The notes under the pieces: generated by a model
Databases searched by the model: none
What the model was told of the DNA's origin: nothing
What the model saw: the letters and a program-made list of their open reading frames with translations, nothing else
NCBI GenBank assembly: GCA_020086605.1
Contig: JACBWW010000092.1
Span: 426,602 to 490,601 of the forward strand
Direction: 5' to 3'
DNA: 64,000 nucleotides
From: Lanius collurio
Taxonomy: Eukaryota; Chordata; Aves; Passeriformes; Laniidae
Shown here: positions 24,801 through 39,800 of the stretch, piece after piece
How positions within the stretch are numbered: position 1 is the stretch's first letter
How the letters are laid out: every line of letters starts with the position of its first letter
Translations under genes and position numbers: made by a program

Positions 24801-27800
24801 AAGCCTCTGTATTTCCCACTTGACACACCATCCATTTCAAACTCCATTCCACAATTTCTTGGGAAAATGGCAGGGTTTTATCTCAAACATGTGGAATTCA
24901 CAGGAGGAACGTGGCTCTGCAGTGCTAAAAACCAGGGAAACTCAATTCCAGGAATTTTTAGGAAGGAGGAATGATTTTAAAATGCAACTAAAAACTCACT
25001 CCTGATCTTCCTGCTTATAGGAAGGGCCTGGAGAAGGATCCAGAAGGAAAAGGAAGGGATGCTCCTTAAGTTACACTTCACCACACAGTAATAGAGGAAT
25101 ATTAGGCTCAGGTTTAGCAAAGGGATCCAAATTCCAGGCTGGAGCTTTCCCTGCACCCCTGGATTAGGCCAGGAAGTCAGGATGTGTTCTCAAGGGGGTT
25201 TTACAGCTCCTCAAGTACTTGTAAAGCCATAAAACAGGAGTGGGGAGGGAAGAATGGGAATGCCTGGGGAATATTGCAAAGTCTGGATCTTGGCTAATCA
25301 ATAACCAGACAGGAAGAAGCAGGGAAGGGAATTATCTGGGAAAGGGATGGAGTGGGAACCAAGTGACACTGGGAAAGATGAGGTGACCCTGGAATTCCTG
25401 GGCCAGGAAAGGGGACGTACCCGTATCGCTGGAATTGGTAATCGAACGTCAGCTCCGAGCCCGACGGGACCAGTTTGGTGGTGAAAAATCCAACCCGGAG
25501 CTGCCCATTCACAGTCCACTATGGAAAAGAGATGCCAGCAGTTATTCCAAGCTTGACTCCAGCTTTGCTTTCCCTGAACCTCCTTAATCCTTGGAAAAGC
25601 AGCACAGAGGAGTTTAACACCAGGCAAACCACCTGGTTTAAGTCCAGGTGTTTTCGTGTCGCTGATACAACAGCAACAAAAATTCCCAGAATAAAGAAGG
25701 AAAACGCTTCACTCTGAGCTCTCCAGAGGGAGGAGTCACCGGATTTGATCCAGCATTTTACCTTTTGGGTCTCACAGTTGGGCTCACAGCTGTGGTTCAT
25801 GAAACGGGAGCAGTTTCCTTTCTGGGTGGCATCGATGATCTGGAAAGGAACAAGAAATCCAAGGAAAAAGGCTCATTCCTCGGAATGGGAAGCAGCTACA
25901 AACACAACCCATGTAGGGATCATCTCCTTTCCCACTCTTTATTTGATATTCCCCATCTTTATTTTGGAGATTGGGGTTTGTTGGGACATGAAGCTCCCCC
26001 TGAAAAGAGCTCTTAGGTACGTGGCTCTTCATTTCCCAGAGTTCTCCAGCTGGATGTGGGTCTTGGATTTTGTTTCTGGTGAGATCATGAAGGGCTGGGA
26101 TAGTGACTTTTTCTCCCACATGCCTCACACTCCAAGGGAAAAGTCTGAATCACTTCCAGAAATAAAAACTCCTTTTGTAACTGGAAATGCTCCTTTGTGA
26201 CACTTCAAGTCACACAACAATCCCCAAAATCCTTATTTTGGGAAAAAAAACAGGAAAAACAACTCTTCAGTATTTTTAGCTTCTTTTCTCTCAAGCTCTG
26301 CAGACCCAGAAAGTCCTGACAGGAGAGACAAGGAGACTCTGAGATGGAATTTCTATTTACCTCCTTTGTTCTCAGGCAGAAGGAACAGCTCCACATCCCA
26401 CGGAGCTGAAGCAGCCATAAATAATTAAGGATATCAGAAATATAAATATTCCAGAGGCAATCCTGCATGGAGGGACTTTGCCAGCTAAAAATATCCCAGT
26501 TTCATGGAGTTTAATGAGGAAGGAAATGTGGAATTTTGGTGTATTTGGGCACCCAGGGAGGGCAAGTTTGGCCTGGAGCATCTTCCCAAACACAACTTTT
26601 CTCCCATGTTTGCTCATGGAAGGGATGTGCCATCTTTTCCTTTGGAAGGACACCTTCCCCTCCCTAAGGTCACTGGGATACATTTAAGCTGCCACAAATA
26701 TTGTCAGAACTCAGCAATGGGTTAAAAAATCCCAGGGCTTAAAGTTTCCTTTCCCCAGGAAAACATTCCTGATGGATTAAGGACGTTGCTCCACGGATTC
26801 CCAAGGAGTTGGTGCTGTACACACCTAAACCCAGCCTTTCCCAAAGCCAATCCCAGCCATCCCACTGCTCACCTCATCGTTCTTCAGGGCCATGAAATAA
26901 TAGTGGATGTTCTTGTTCCGGGCATATTCCTTCACCCGAGCCTTGAATTCCTTGTGATCCAGCACTTCCCCACAGTATTCCAGGACAAAAGTGTTGCTGC
27001 ATGGGGGTAAAAAACCCATCAGTTTTCTTAACAAAAAAACACCATGAAACACAAAATAATCCCTGTTCAGTTGGAGTCTCTGAACACAACTCCCAGCCTG
27101 GTCATCCTGGTGGTGTAGCAATAATTAACTGCCTTAACCTCAGGGAACTCTGATTGATTGGGGACTTTATGCTGTCACATGGGAAGGTGACAGAAGGATG
27201 AAGCTCCCCTTTGAGCAGTTTGTTCTACATATCCTATATACTTACATATCCTATATATTCTATATATCCTATATATTTACATACCCTATATACTCTATAT
27301 ATCACATGTATTTACATATCCTATATATTCTATACATTCTATACATCCTATATTCTATATATTCTATATATTCCATATATTAACAGAATTCCAGGCTGGC
27401 TTGGTTTGGAAGGGCATTTTGAGATCATCCCATTCCAACACCATTCCATGGGCAGGGACACCTCCCACTGTCCCAGGCTGCTCCAAGCCCCAATGTCAAC
27501 CTGGCCTTGGGCACTCCCAGGGATCCAGGGGCAGCCACCCCTGCCCTGGGCAGCTGTGCCAGGGCTGGACAGCCCTTCTGGGGAAGGAATGTTCCCAATA
27601 TCCACCCTGAGCCTCCCCTGGCCCAGCCTGAGGCCGTTCCCTCTCCTCCTGTCCCTGTTCCCTGGCAGCAGAGCCCGACCCCCCTGAGCCCCCTCCTGTC
27701 AGGGAGTTGTGCAGAGCCACAAGGTCCCCCCTGAGCCTCCTTTGCTCCAGGCTGAGCCCCTTTCCAGCTCCCTCAGCCACTCCTGCTGCTCCAGCCCCTT

Positions 27801-30800
27801 CCAAGCTCCGTTCCCTGCCCTGGACACATTCCAACATGGTCCCTTCTCCCAGTAAACCTCATCTTGGTCTCCCCATCCTGATCAGGCCCCACAAGATCTC
27901 AACATCCTCTCTCCTCTCCTGGCATCACCCAAACCAGCACTGGGAATTACAACCCTGAGTTAACAACAGGAGGAAAGATCCCCTTGGCATCTTCTTGTTG
28001 TCCAATGGGGAGGAGGACTCAGGAAGTGGAGAAGTTTTGCAGAGGTGGGAAGAGAAGAATGGACACAACCAGAGTGCAGAGATACAGACAGAGAAAGGGG
28101 AGGCAGATTCATCCCAAGAATAAACCATGGGAAGGCTGTTGGGAAAGCCTGGAGAGGGGGAGATCAAACAATGGATGGGCAGATGCCAGAGAGGAAGAAG
28201 GACACCCAGCAGGGACAAGGACAAGCTGGAAGAACCTCGGCCGATCTCCTGTCAGGGAAATCAAGAGCCCACAGGCCCTTCTCCCTTCATGAGGGAGTAA
28301 AAGAGAGGGAAAGGGCTGTGGGAAGAGGGAAGGCTTACGATGGCAGGTCCTTGGCAGCTCTGAGCCCCCAGCCCTTCTTCTCGGTCAGGATCACCTCCAC
28401 ATCCGCGTGCTGCTTCTTCTGGAAGCGCCGGTTGGAGCAGTAGTCACCGTTTGGACAGCGGGAAGAGCTGAGGGAAGGGAAGGGAGCAAATCAATTCCCA
28501 GCAGGGAAACAGCACCAACAGAAAGAGCTCAGATGGGAAATAAATCCCAAATAATCATCATCAATTCCGTGTGAAACCTTCAAATGTGGTTTGCTATAAA
28601 AAGCACGACCACATGACTGTCAACATGCAAATGCGGATCATTTATTTCTGGGAAGATAAAAACATTTGGAATGCTGATCCCGTTGTATTTCTGTATCAGG
28701 GCATCCCAATGGGGAGAACTGGGCTCTCCTACCCTTGTTTTGGGGGTTATTCCTTCAAGATATTCCCTGCTCTAGGTTTGGGCTATGAGGGAAAAGCAAA
28801 AATTGGGATTCTGCCAGGTAATTCCAACCCTTCCACATGCCAGGGGGATATTCCACTGAGCACCCTGCCCCTGATTCCAGCTCCATGGAGCAGCAACCCT
28901 CTTCCAGGAGGGAGAAGGAGACACCAGCCAAAGGCTGGAGAGGCTCTGGGAAGAGGAGATCCAGGAGATTGTGAGGGCTGACCTCCCACAGATCATCCAA
29001 GGATTTAAATCATGGAATCATGGAATGGTTGGGGTTGGAAGGGACCTTAAAGATCATCTCATCCAACCCTCTTGCCATAGGCAGGGATACCTCCCACTAT
29101 CCCAGGGTGCCACAAGCCCCATCCAACCCCTGAACCCTTCCAGGGATGGGGCAGCTCCAGCTCCTGGTGGCAGCTCCCAAGGTCACTCCAGGCCAGCACA
29201 AACACTTTGCTGCCACCTCCCAGGAATTCCTGGCTCATCTGAGGGATTCCCAAGGCTCCCCAGGCCAGCCCATGGAACCCCACTCACCACTCGATCATGA
29301 GCAGGCGATTGAGACAATCCTCTCCACAGGCCACCTCCCCCTGCGCCCGCTCCTCCTTGGACAGAGGGGGACACTCACACAGCATCCGCTTGATATCCCG
29401 GTGGGATTTGTTCTTCTTCCTGGGGGAGCCAAGTCACGGAAATACAGGTGAGACAGCAGCCAGCAGGAGAAATTCCTCCTCAATCCTTATCAGTGGTTAT
29501 TGGAAAAATCGGAAAATTGATTTCTCAACATAGGGATTGATAACCCTGGGATGATCACCGGGAGGCACAGGGATAACCAAGGACCCTCGGCTCGGTGATG
29601 ACTTTGGGAGGACAAAAGGCAATTTCCTAAAGAGAATTCCCAGGATGTTCAGCTGGTTTTCCTTTCTCCTTCCTGTCCAGGTATATTTGGACATCCCTAT
29701 TTTAATAGGCAAAGTGGAGGGTGGTGTTACTTCAGCCTTGCTGTCAAGTGAGAGGACGAAAGAGAGGAGAAAATCAAGAGTTATACAAAAGGCATCCACT
29801 GATCCATACTTTAGCTTCCATAAGGGATTTTGGGAATGCTCTGGAGTGTGGATCCCAACAAGGCAAAAAAATCCACGAGAAAAAAAAAGTGATATTTCTA
29901 ATTATGGGCATTAGATCCAAAATAGCTCCTCTGAGATGATAAAGACAAGGAAGTAACCAAAACCTTTGGAAAAGCACCTTGTTTGTCCAAAACCTTTCCC
30001 ACACCCACAGAGAATTTCCCTGTACCTACGGAGAGGGAGTGAGCTGGAATTTGGGATATTGAACAGGCAGGATCTGGTAAAGCTATAAAAAGGGTATAAA
30101 TTAATCAACCTTTCCCTCAGATCCTCCCATTTTCCATCTCTTCTTAGCACTTGGGACTGTCTGGGCACAACTGGAGGATTCTCTTCAGGAGAAGAGACCC
30201 CGGGGTGGCTTTTCCAGATGTTGGGAATGCAACATCCCCTCCCCTCCCTCCAAAGGATGCCAATTTGGCCATAAAAACCCAGTCATCCTGGAACCAAATG
30301 GAAGTTAAATCCCAAACTTGCTCCAGGCATTAAAACAAGGATGAAGCAGCAGTTACCTCTCTGTCAAGTAGACGTTCTCCTCGATGAGGTCGAAGTAACA
30401 GGGCATCTTCCCCTGCTTGGCAAACTCCTTCCAGCGCTGGGGGTCCCTGAAGTCATCCATGATACACGGCCTGCCCACCATGGAGGAATCCTGTGGTGCT
30501 GGCTCTGCCTGCTCCCCCTCCAGCTTCCCCTTCCTCTTCTCTCCAGAGTCCCCATCGCTCTCTGAGTCGCTCTCCAGCTCCGGGCGCCTTTTTTTCGGTG
30601 GCCCTCGCTCTTTTGCATCATTTTTTTCCAAAGCTTTCACCTCCTCCTTCTTCTCCCCACCTGGCACCGGCTCCTTGGAGGAATTGCTGCTGATCTCGTG
30701 TGCCTGTACCGAGCCCTTTTCCTTCTGCCCGGGCAGCTGGGATTTTCCAGAGGGGCTGGGAAAGCGAGGCTTGCAGTCCTCATCCCAGTGCTCATCCTCT

Positions 30801-33800
30801 TCATACTCCTCATGGTCTTCCGTGAGGGAATCGGGCACCTGCCCCTGGATGCGTTCGTAGTTAACCACAGAGGGTCTGCTGGCTGCCCTCGCATCCCAGT
30901 AACCGTTGCCTTGCCAGTAGCTCTGGGAGCTGGGATAGGCTCCTGAGCCCGGCTGGTAAACATAGCCCGAGTACATCCCAAAGCTGCTGTCCGGCTGCTG
31001 GTAGGTGCTGCTGGGCTTCTCCGGCTGGGAAAAGTCCCAGCCCACCGCACCCATCTCCTCCGGAGCACGGAAACCATCCAGCCTGGAGTAGTCTCCGAGG
31101 CCGGACTGGTTCAGCCCGCCCTGCCCTTGCCGACTGTCGGGCTTGGAAGAGCTCATCTGATGTCGGGATGCGTCGGTGCTCTCCAAACTCTCCGGGACAC
31201 AGAAGGGCTGCTCTTCTGGCCGAACAATGGGCCTTCCCATGGCCATCACATCCGTCAGCACCATCCTCTCCTCCGCTCCGGCTTTGCCATGGGAATCGGC
31301 CATCAGGTCCGCCTGGCTCGTGCTGTCCACACCATCACTCTGGGCCTGGCATGGATCCGCCCGCAGCTCCTCTGGCTCCTTCCTGCTCAGTTCCGTGGAA
31401 GTTGCTGGACTTTTCTCCATCCCTCTGGGAGAACACCTGCTCTCCACCTGAGCACCACCTTTACTCCCGGCATTTTCCGACCTCTCCTCATAGTAGGGCC
31501 TGCTGGGCTCGGGCCGCTCATCATCCCAGTGGTCAGAGAAGCGCCGGTTGCTCCGGGAGGAGCCTGGGCTGTTCTCCTCCATGGCTATGGTGGAGTTCTT
31601 GGGAACCACCACAACCGACTGGAGCCGCTTCCGTGGCGTCCCATCATCGGAATCCGAGTCCTCCGTGTCACTGTCCTCGCTGCCCCCCTCGCTGTCACTG
31701 TCCCCCGTGTCAGAATAATCATCGTGGCCAGCGGGAATGAATTCCGCAGCATTGCCGCTGCTGTCGCACGTCGGGGCTTGGGTCAGCGTCTCGGTGTCCT
31801 CTGCAGTGACGATGACATCGGAGGAGGGATACAAAGCATCTGGAAAAGCTGAGGCCACCAAGGGCTCGCTTCCCTCATCCCTCTCAGCTGATGTGCCAGG
31901 ACACGGAACCCTCAGCTCCTCCAGCTCAGCTCCCTCGGTGGAAACAGCACTTTCTTCCACGACCTCTCTGCCGTGGTGCTCCAGCGGCACTTCTGCATAG
32001 TAGGAATGCTCATTCTGGAACGATGACTTGACTTTTGCTGAGCCAAGATCAACGTGCTGAGCATCCAACTCCAGCATCTCTTCGGCTTCCAAATGCTGGA
32101 GGGGCTCCTGGCACACACCCGGAGGGGGCACATCCCATTTGGAAGAGACGCCTTCCTCCGGCACAGGATGATCTGACTGGAGCCTCTGGGAACCACCATC
32201 CTGGGAGGAATCCCTGCTTGAGCTTTCCACTGCCAGGCTGTTTTTATGGGAAGGATGGCCATGCTCATCCTCCCCGGCAGACTTGGAATGGGAATCCTCC
32301 ATGCTCTCATAATCGCACGTCACCATCTGCGGCTCCACCTGCACATCCAGGAAAGTCTCGGATGGCGCTTTCAAATCCACAGGTTCTGCTTCGATTTCCA
32401 CTTCTGAGTGGTACAAATCAGGGGTGGCATCATCGGAAATGTAGCAAAAAACAGGTTCTTTGGTTTTGTCACATGGAGTCACTTCTTCATCAACCTTATT
32501 AAGGACAGTTTTAGTGGGATCTACATTCACGACAGGGAGAGGGGTAGCTTCCTCTGGTTGCTGTGGCTCCGGAGCCTCCGCTTCCTGGAACAGGCTGTTG
32601 CACTCGCTGGACTGGACCCGGGAATCATTTGGCTCTTGCTCTTGGGACATATCCATGCTCTCAAACCCATTGGATGGCAATGGATATGATGGCCTTGTCT
32701 TCACGGCAGGCGACGCTTCCGAACAACCCGGGCCGTGGTCAGAGAACGTGGCGACGTCCTCTGCTTTGGAGGCACTGGAAGTTGCCAGACCCTCATCCTG
32801 ACCCTCTGGGGAGCCATTCACACTCGATTCCGTGGGGAAATATATTCTTACGGGGTCGTGCTTTGCCTTTAAAAACATTTCTTGCTCCTTAGCAGTGTCG
32901 TGGCATTCGTTTGCTGCAAGTTCCTCGGATTTCGAGTTTGCCAAACCCGCCTTGGACTCATCGGCCTTGGGCAAAGCAGGAGAATCACTGAACTGATTTA
33001 ATGGAGAAAGTGTCTTTTCCCTTTCCAACTTTTTCACGCTGGACACCCTGATCTCACTGTTCTTTACACAAGAGGTCTCTAAATCTAGAGAATTACACTT
33101 GGACTTGATTTCTTCAATCGATTCTGTACAACAGAAAGAACTCTTAAATTTATCAGGCTTTGGTGCAGGGGCCTTGGATTTATAGCGGGAGGAATTCACA
33201 TTACTGTCAGGCTTGGAATGGGATGTCCCCTTCCGATAGCCCAGTTCATCGAGGGGAGAGCACCTTTTGGATACTTCACTTTCAGAAGTCCTTCTGGAAT
33301 CTCGATCCGCTTTCGAAGACGACCTCCCTCTCCTGTCCACGTCAGCGTGAGATGACTCCACTTTGCTGTCCCTGTCCGACTTGGAGTAAGAGGATCTCGA
33401 GTCTCTGTAGGAGGAGGAGGAATGGGAGGACGTACGCCGGGAGTCGCTGGACCTGGAATGTGTCCTCCTGTACTCCTCCTCGGAGTCCGAGCTCTCTCGT
33501 GCCCGGCTGTCCGCGTACGACCGGGAATATCGCGACCGTTCCCTGTACGGGGAGCTCCGGTGGTACCGGCGGTCAGAGTCGTAGTAATGCGAGCGCTCCG
33601 ACCTCGAGTAAGAGGAGCTGGTCCGGGAGCTGCAATCGGAGCGGGAACGGGAATGAGACCGGCTTCGCCTCCTCTCTCTGTCCGAGCGGGAGCGGGAGGA
33701 CGAGTACCGCGAGTCTCTCTCTGATTTGGAATAGCTCGAGTACTTCTCATCCCTGTCCGACTTGGAGCGTGATGAGGACTTGCCCAGGTCGTCACTCCGG

Positions 33801-36800
33801 AGGGATGTGGAGCTCCGTCTGGGATCTCTCTCCTTTTCCGTGCTGGATATTTTCTGCTCATGCGACCGCTGGCTGGAGGAGGTCCGCACAGAATCCTCGT
33901 CGGACTCGGAGCCCTGCTGCGCGCCATCCGACTGGGAGAACTTCCTCTTGGCCCCCTGCCTCCGGGAGCAAGCAGGAACACCCTTTGAGCCGTCGGAAAC
34001 CTCATCCTCCTTCCCAATATGGGAATCTTCCTTCGGCGGGGTTATCTCCGTCTGCTCGGGTGCGGTTTGAGCCACGCGTTCCTCCGAGCCGCGCAACGCC
34101 GGATCCTGCTTGGCATCGGGCTCCGAGGCCTCCCTGGGCAGCGCGTGGCTCGGCTCCCTCGGCGCGGGGGCTTCGGCTTCGCCGGGTGGCGACAGCAGCA
34201 GTGCCGACATCGGCGTCACCGGCGGCGGCGGCGGGGCCGTGGCTCCAGGGACCGGCATCGGTGACACTGGCGGTGGCGGCGGCGGGGGCGGCGTGGGGGG
34301 AAAATCCACGGCCAAGGCTACTGGTTCCGTTACCGGTGTCGGGAGCGGTGCTGCTGGAGCCAGGGGTGGTTTTGCCGTGACGTTCAGTAAATGTTTTTTA
34401 AAATGAATCTTCCCCAATTCTACTTTTGGTTTCGGGGGTGAAGACTCCTCTGCTGAACCAGTGGCGTCCCCCAAGTCCAGTTTATTTTTGGGGTTAAAAT
34501 CAGTCGGGAGGGGAACTGCTGGAGGGGTGGGAGTTTCATTTTGTTTCTCGTTTCCCAGAGCAGCCAGGAATCGATTGGGTAGAGTTTTCTTGGTTAAACT
34601 AAAGCTGAAAGACACTTTTTGTCTTCCCTGCTCCTCAAGGTTAACCTTGGTTTTGGTGCCTTTGGGCAAAAAGCGGCTCGAGGCGACGCCTTTGAACACG
34701 GGGCCTTTGATAAAACCGGCTCTCGGCACCGTTTCGGGTTTACCCTGCAGAAGAAAAAAAAATGCAGATGGAAGAATTGGATTTTTGAGGGGTTTGAACT
34801 CAGTTCTGCAGCATTTTCTTTCACCTGGTGAATTTTTCATGATGGTAAGAGAAATGCATACCCTGGGTCTGCCTTTGGTGCCCGGCTCTGTCCTGAAAAA
34901 AATCAATTCCCAACTTCTCCAGCTTGGAACAAAACCTCCTCCGAGGTTTGGGCTGAGGCTTTTTATCTGACTTATTAATGACCAAGCTCAAAGTCCTTTG
35001 ATCATTTAATTCTTATTTTTTAAAAGAGAGTTCAGTTTATGAAGTTAATTGATGGTAGAACTCTGCTTTTCTTATGCTGCCTCTGTGGTCCCAGGCTACA
35101 AAATATCCTGAGTTTTAAGCTTTAAGTACATTCATGTCCATGTGACTCCACCTGGATGCAGCCTCCCAGTACTGGAGAAGGCTCCAGGGAGAGCTCAGAG
35201 CCCCTTGCAGGGCCTAAAGGGGCTCCAGGAGAGCTGCAGAGGGACTGGGGACAAGGCATGGAGGGACAGAACACAGGAAATGGCTTCCCAGTGCCAGAGG
35301 GCAGGGCTGGATGGGATATTGGGATATTGGGAATTCCTGGCTGGGAGAGTGGGCAGGGGCTGGGCTGGAATTCCCAGAGCAGCTGTGGCTGCCCATGGAT
35401 CCCTGGCAGTGCCCAAGGCCAGGTTGGACGGGGATTGGAGAAGCCTGGGACAGTGGAAGGTGTCCATGGCCATGGCAGGATGGAATGGGATGATCCTCAA
35501 GGTTCCTTCCCATCTAAACCAGTCCGTGATTCTGTGGTTTGGTTCCAGCACAAATCAGACCAACAATTCCAGCAGGAATTTAAACCCCGTCCCCTCCCAC
35601 CTCCCTCCAACAGCCTTCTCCAAGTCATTACTAATTCCTGCAAGTTCCCAGGCTCAGGCCAGCATTAATTAACAACTCCCCAAGAACTCCCATCAGGACC
35701 CAGTGGTGCACAATGACTCCGTCACCTCTGGATCAACCAACTGTTCCATGTTCCACGTCCCTCCCACCAGGAGGTTCTGGCTGCCTCCTGCCCAGGAGCT
35801 CACTCAGCACCTTCCAAGCCCAAACCTGGGAGTTTCAGAGCACAAAGCCCCCTATATTCACCCATTTGGGCATTTTATATCTTAGAGCTCATCTGTGTCC
35901 CAGGAATAAAATCCTGGAGAAGATAAAGTGGGAAAAGGGCTTTGCTGTCAACAGTCCCTACCTCCAAAATCCAAACTGCATCAGAATCATGGAATTCTGG
36001 AATGGTTTGGGTGGAAGGAACCCTCAAGATCATCCCATTCCACCCTGCCATGAGCAGGAACACTGTCCCAGGTTGCTCCAAATCAAATCCAGCCTGGCCT
36101 TGGACACTTCCAGGGATCCAGGGGCAGCCACAGCTGCTCTGGGAATTGGTGTAATCACATTTTGTGTGTTAAGCCTAACTCCAGTGGAAAGAGTTGTATC
36201 CAAATTGTCCAGAGGCAGGTTTTGCTCCCATAGCTGTGCCATGAGCACATTTTTGGCAGGAGCAGCAGTTTCCTGCAGCCCCCTGTGAATTATTAAGGAT
36301 TTTGTTATCCTTTAACTCATGGAAAGCAGCGTGGAGCTGCCCAGGCTCAAGGCACCGCAGTAAATGATTAAATGAGACGGTGGTGGTTTGGAAATCCTGG
36401 GTTTTTGCACCCTGGGACATCACATATCCCAAAAAACCCTTGTTTTCAACACATCAGGGGTTTCATTGCAAAAACCTTTTAATGGTCTGTACGTGGCTCG
36501 TCCTGGTGACCCAACCCAGCACCACTTTGGAGCTGCAGCAGCAAATTCCCTTCGCTGTGGGAAATGTGGGAGCAAAACCCAAAAGCATTTCCTTGAAATG
36601 GGTGTTTTTTATGAGGGGACATTTCAGGGATGATTTTAAAGGAGTTTTAAGAGGGCACCCAAAACACAGAGTCTGGAAAAAAAGAGCATCTCCAGGTCAG
36701 AAACGGGGCTTCTCTCACCACTACTCACAAGCACCTCCACAAAGTCCTGCTGAAAATGCTATCCCTGTTTTCCAGAGAATCCACACATCAGAAGTGATCC

Positions 36801-39800
36801 TGGGATTAACCCACAGATTTGGATCAATTAATTCAGGGAAGAATGAAGGACAAAATGAACACTACTGAGACCACCCTTCTACATGACACCAGGTTCAGCC
36901 TCCTGAAGAGTGAGAGAACAGCATTTTGGGGGTTTCCTGGATCAATGATTATCCTTACAACCAGAAATTCACAGTTTTTTTACTCCAACCTGGGACAACA
37001 GAAGCAAGCAGGTTCCTCTCCAACCACACCCTGAAGGATCGCCACAAATCTAAACCCAAATTCTTATCACAGATTGGATTCTGTAATCATATCAATTATA
37101 AATGATAAATTAATAAATATAAATTTTAAAATACAGGAAAGTCAGGGAATCAGGATTCCAGAGTTTTCCTTCTCGCTACAACTTTGGTGCCATCATTTCA
37201 TGTGCCAAAATTGCGCCAATGATTTGATTTAAATTCTCCTAATTTCAAGCACAACAATTTTGAAATAATGGGAAGAAGGGGGTTTTGGATAGATCCATCT
37301 TTTCCCAAATATGGGATCTGTGGGCAAAAAAGAGCTGCCACATTTCCATCCCTCCCCTTCCCCCAGCCAGTTCAGCAGAGCTGACACATTCCAGGATATC
37401 TCCCCCTCATGTGCTCACCCTTCCAGGGATTTTTTCCTTAAATAACAGCAATTTGAACAAAACACAACTTCCAGAATTTCACACTCCACAGGTAACTTGG
37501 GAAATGTAATAGGTGGGAATTACTGGAAAAGCTCTCTGGGAAAAGAGGAATTCTCCTTCCTTCCACATTTTACAGACAGGGAATATTCCCCAAAATGGAA
37601 AAAACAGCGCATCCAAACTGATTAACAACCCTCATTCCAAAGTCAGGATATTAAAATCTATGCCAGGCCTGCAAGTTTTCTCTTTTCTCAAAACATTCAT
37701 TGAGTCAGAAGCAGCAAAACTCATTATTTTTACAAATTAAGTCCTTAAATAATCAGCACCAACCCACACCGAGCTTTGCCATCACATCCCGTGTGCTTAT
37801 GGCACAAGTGGTACTGGAATTATTGCCCTTCTTTCCCAAATTTAATGAGAATTATTGCCCTTCCTTCCCAAATTTAACAAGAATTATTGCCCCTCTTTCC
37901 CAAATTTAACCAGAGGAAGCCCAGAAGAGCATCCATGTGCTTAACCCAGCCCCTCAGTTGCTCTGGACTCACAGAATGTCTCAGTCAAACCAACCCAGCC
38001 AGGCTTGCAGGAGATCCAGAAATGCTGGAATTGGTTTTACTCACCTCATTTTCTTCTTCTCTATTGCAATCCAGCCAGGGAAACATGGAAAAAAAAACAG
38101 GAGAGAAGGTGTGAACAGCAGGTAGGAACAAGAAATGTAACACTGGACACCTGGATGTGGAATGGGATGGACCTGGGACACGGAGTGAGGGAAACACAGA
38201 CAGCACCTGGACACAAACCCGGCTCTGGAGGGGAGCACAGCACAGCTGGGAGGCTCCAAAATTCCCTGGAAAATCCCACATGGATTAGGACAGAGCAAAC
38301 CTTTTTGGAGAGAATTGCTGTCTTGGTGCTGTCTCCAGTTATTCCAACACGCTGCAGGAATAATGCCCTCAAAAATGGGATGGAAAAAGGTGGATTTGGG
38401 GTTTCCATTTGAATGTTTTCCTGAATAACTGAAAGTTTCAGCCTCTCATTGACAGAAATTAAAGATATTAACGAAGGTCTGACTGCTGTGCCTCTGCCCT
38501 GGTTATTTGCATAATTAATCACTATTCTGGCAGCTTGATAATGAACTAATTAAGACCATTCTCCATGCTGAGCCAAAGGGAAAGCTCCACTTTTCATTCT
38601 TCCCAAGTGCTCTGCTCTGATCCCACAGCAAAGTTGTTTCTCCTCAGGGAAAGGGAAGGAACAACTCCCTCTCCTTGCTTTGCTCCGTTCCTTGGAGAGT
38701 GGCAGGGAATTTCTCAGCCTTCCCAACACATCTCAGGCAAGACACCAAAAGTTCACCCATCCCTCTGTCATGGATCTGCCAGAGATCCCAAAATCCCTTT
38801 CCAGTGCTCCAACACAGATCAGAGCTGGAATTTTCCTCCATTTTATCAGCTTTTAACTATAATTCAGCACCATTGTGGTGACACTGCCAAAGATTTCCCA
38901 CAGAAAAGGTTCCCAGATTCCATCTCAAGCATCAGCTCAATGAGAAATATCCAACTCTGGAAGAAAAAAAGCCAAAATTTTCCATTTTGGAGCAACCCAG
39001 ACACGATGACGGCACAAGAACCACCCATGTCCCCAGTGAAACCATCACCAAGTGCAAAGTGGGAGCAAAAGGAAGTGCTGGGAAGAACCATCCCCACAGG
39101 AATATTCTCCTGCCTCTCCAAAGGATCCAATTCATCCAGCTTATTAAAAGACTATCAATTATTCCCAGAGCAGCACAAATGGGGTTTGATTCCATCAAGG
39201 AAACTCGAGCTGGAAGTTCCAGCCTGTGGAGCACACAGGGCATGGATGGGATTTAATGGGGTCAAGCAAGCCAGGAATTCCAAATCCTGCAGATTCAGGA
39301 GCTCTCCAAGAGCAGCACTTTGATTGGAATTAAGGCCTAAAAGGAGCTTTCAATTTTAGGATCATCAAAAGAGGAGTCTGGGACTTTCAGGAACCATGGT
39401 GTGGTTTGGGGGTTGGGGTTTTTGAGGTTTGGTGGAGCCAACTCTCAACAAAACCCCAGGATTTGATGATTTAAGGGCCTTTCCCAAGCTCAGTGATCCC
39501 AGGAAGATTTTCCAGACCTCCACAGGCAGCTGCAGCAGGGAATTGCAACCACCAGGTGGAAGCTGAGGGTTCTAATGCAAAAATAACTCTCTTTATACAC
39601 AAAAATCTACCTTTAATCAGCTGTACATGAGGAGAGAGGTAATTAAATTTCATATTTGTCACTAATAACAGGAATAATTAATGTCAGGGAGAAAAGAGAG
39701 CCAAGATCCTTCAACCTCCAAAAAAGTCCTGCAGGAAAAAGACAGGAAAGGGATGATCCCCATCCCTGGAAGTGTCCAAGGCCAGGCTGGACAGGGCTGG

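Noticed and set aside
24685..27382. Tyr/Ile-rich short open frames in AT minisatellites, resembling membrane proteins
   Set aside because: They translate the TATATCC and AATAAATG tandem arrays.
31127..31852. Plus-strand open frame of about 241 codons opposite SETD2 exon 3
   Set aside because: Antisense shadow of exon 3, no homology.
33160..34380. Plus-strand open frame of about 406 codons opposite SETD2 exon 3
   Set aside because: It is the antisense shadow of the exon 3 coding sequence; the minus frame is the conserved one.
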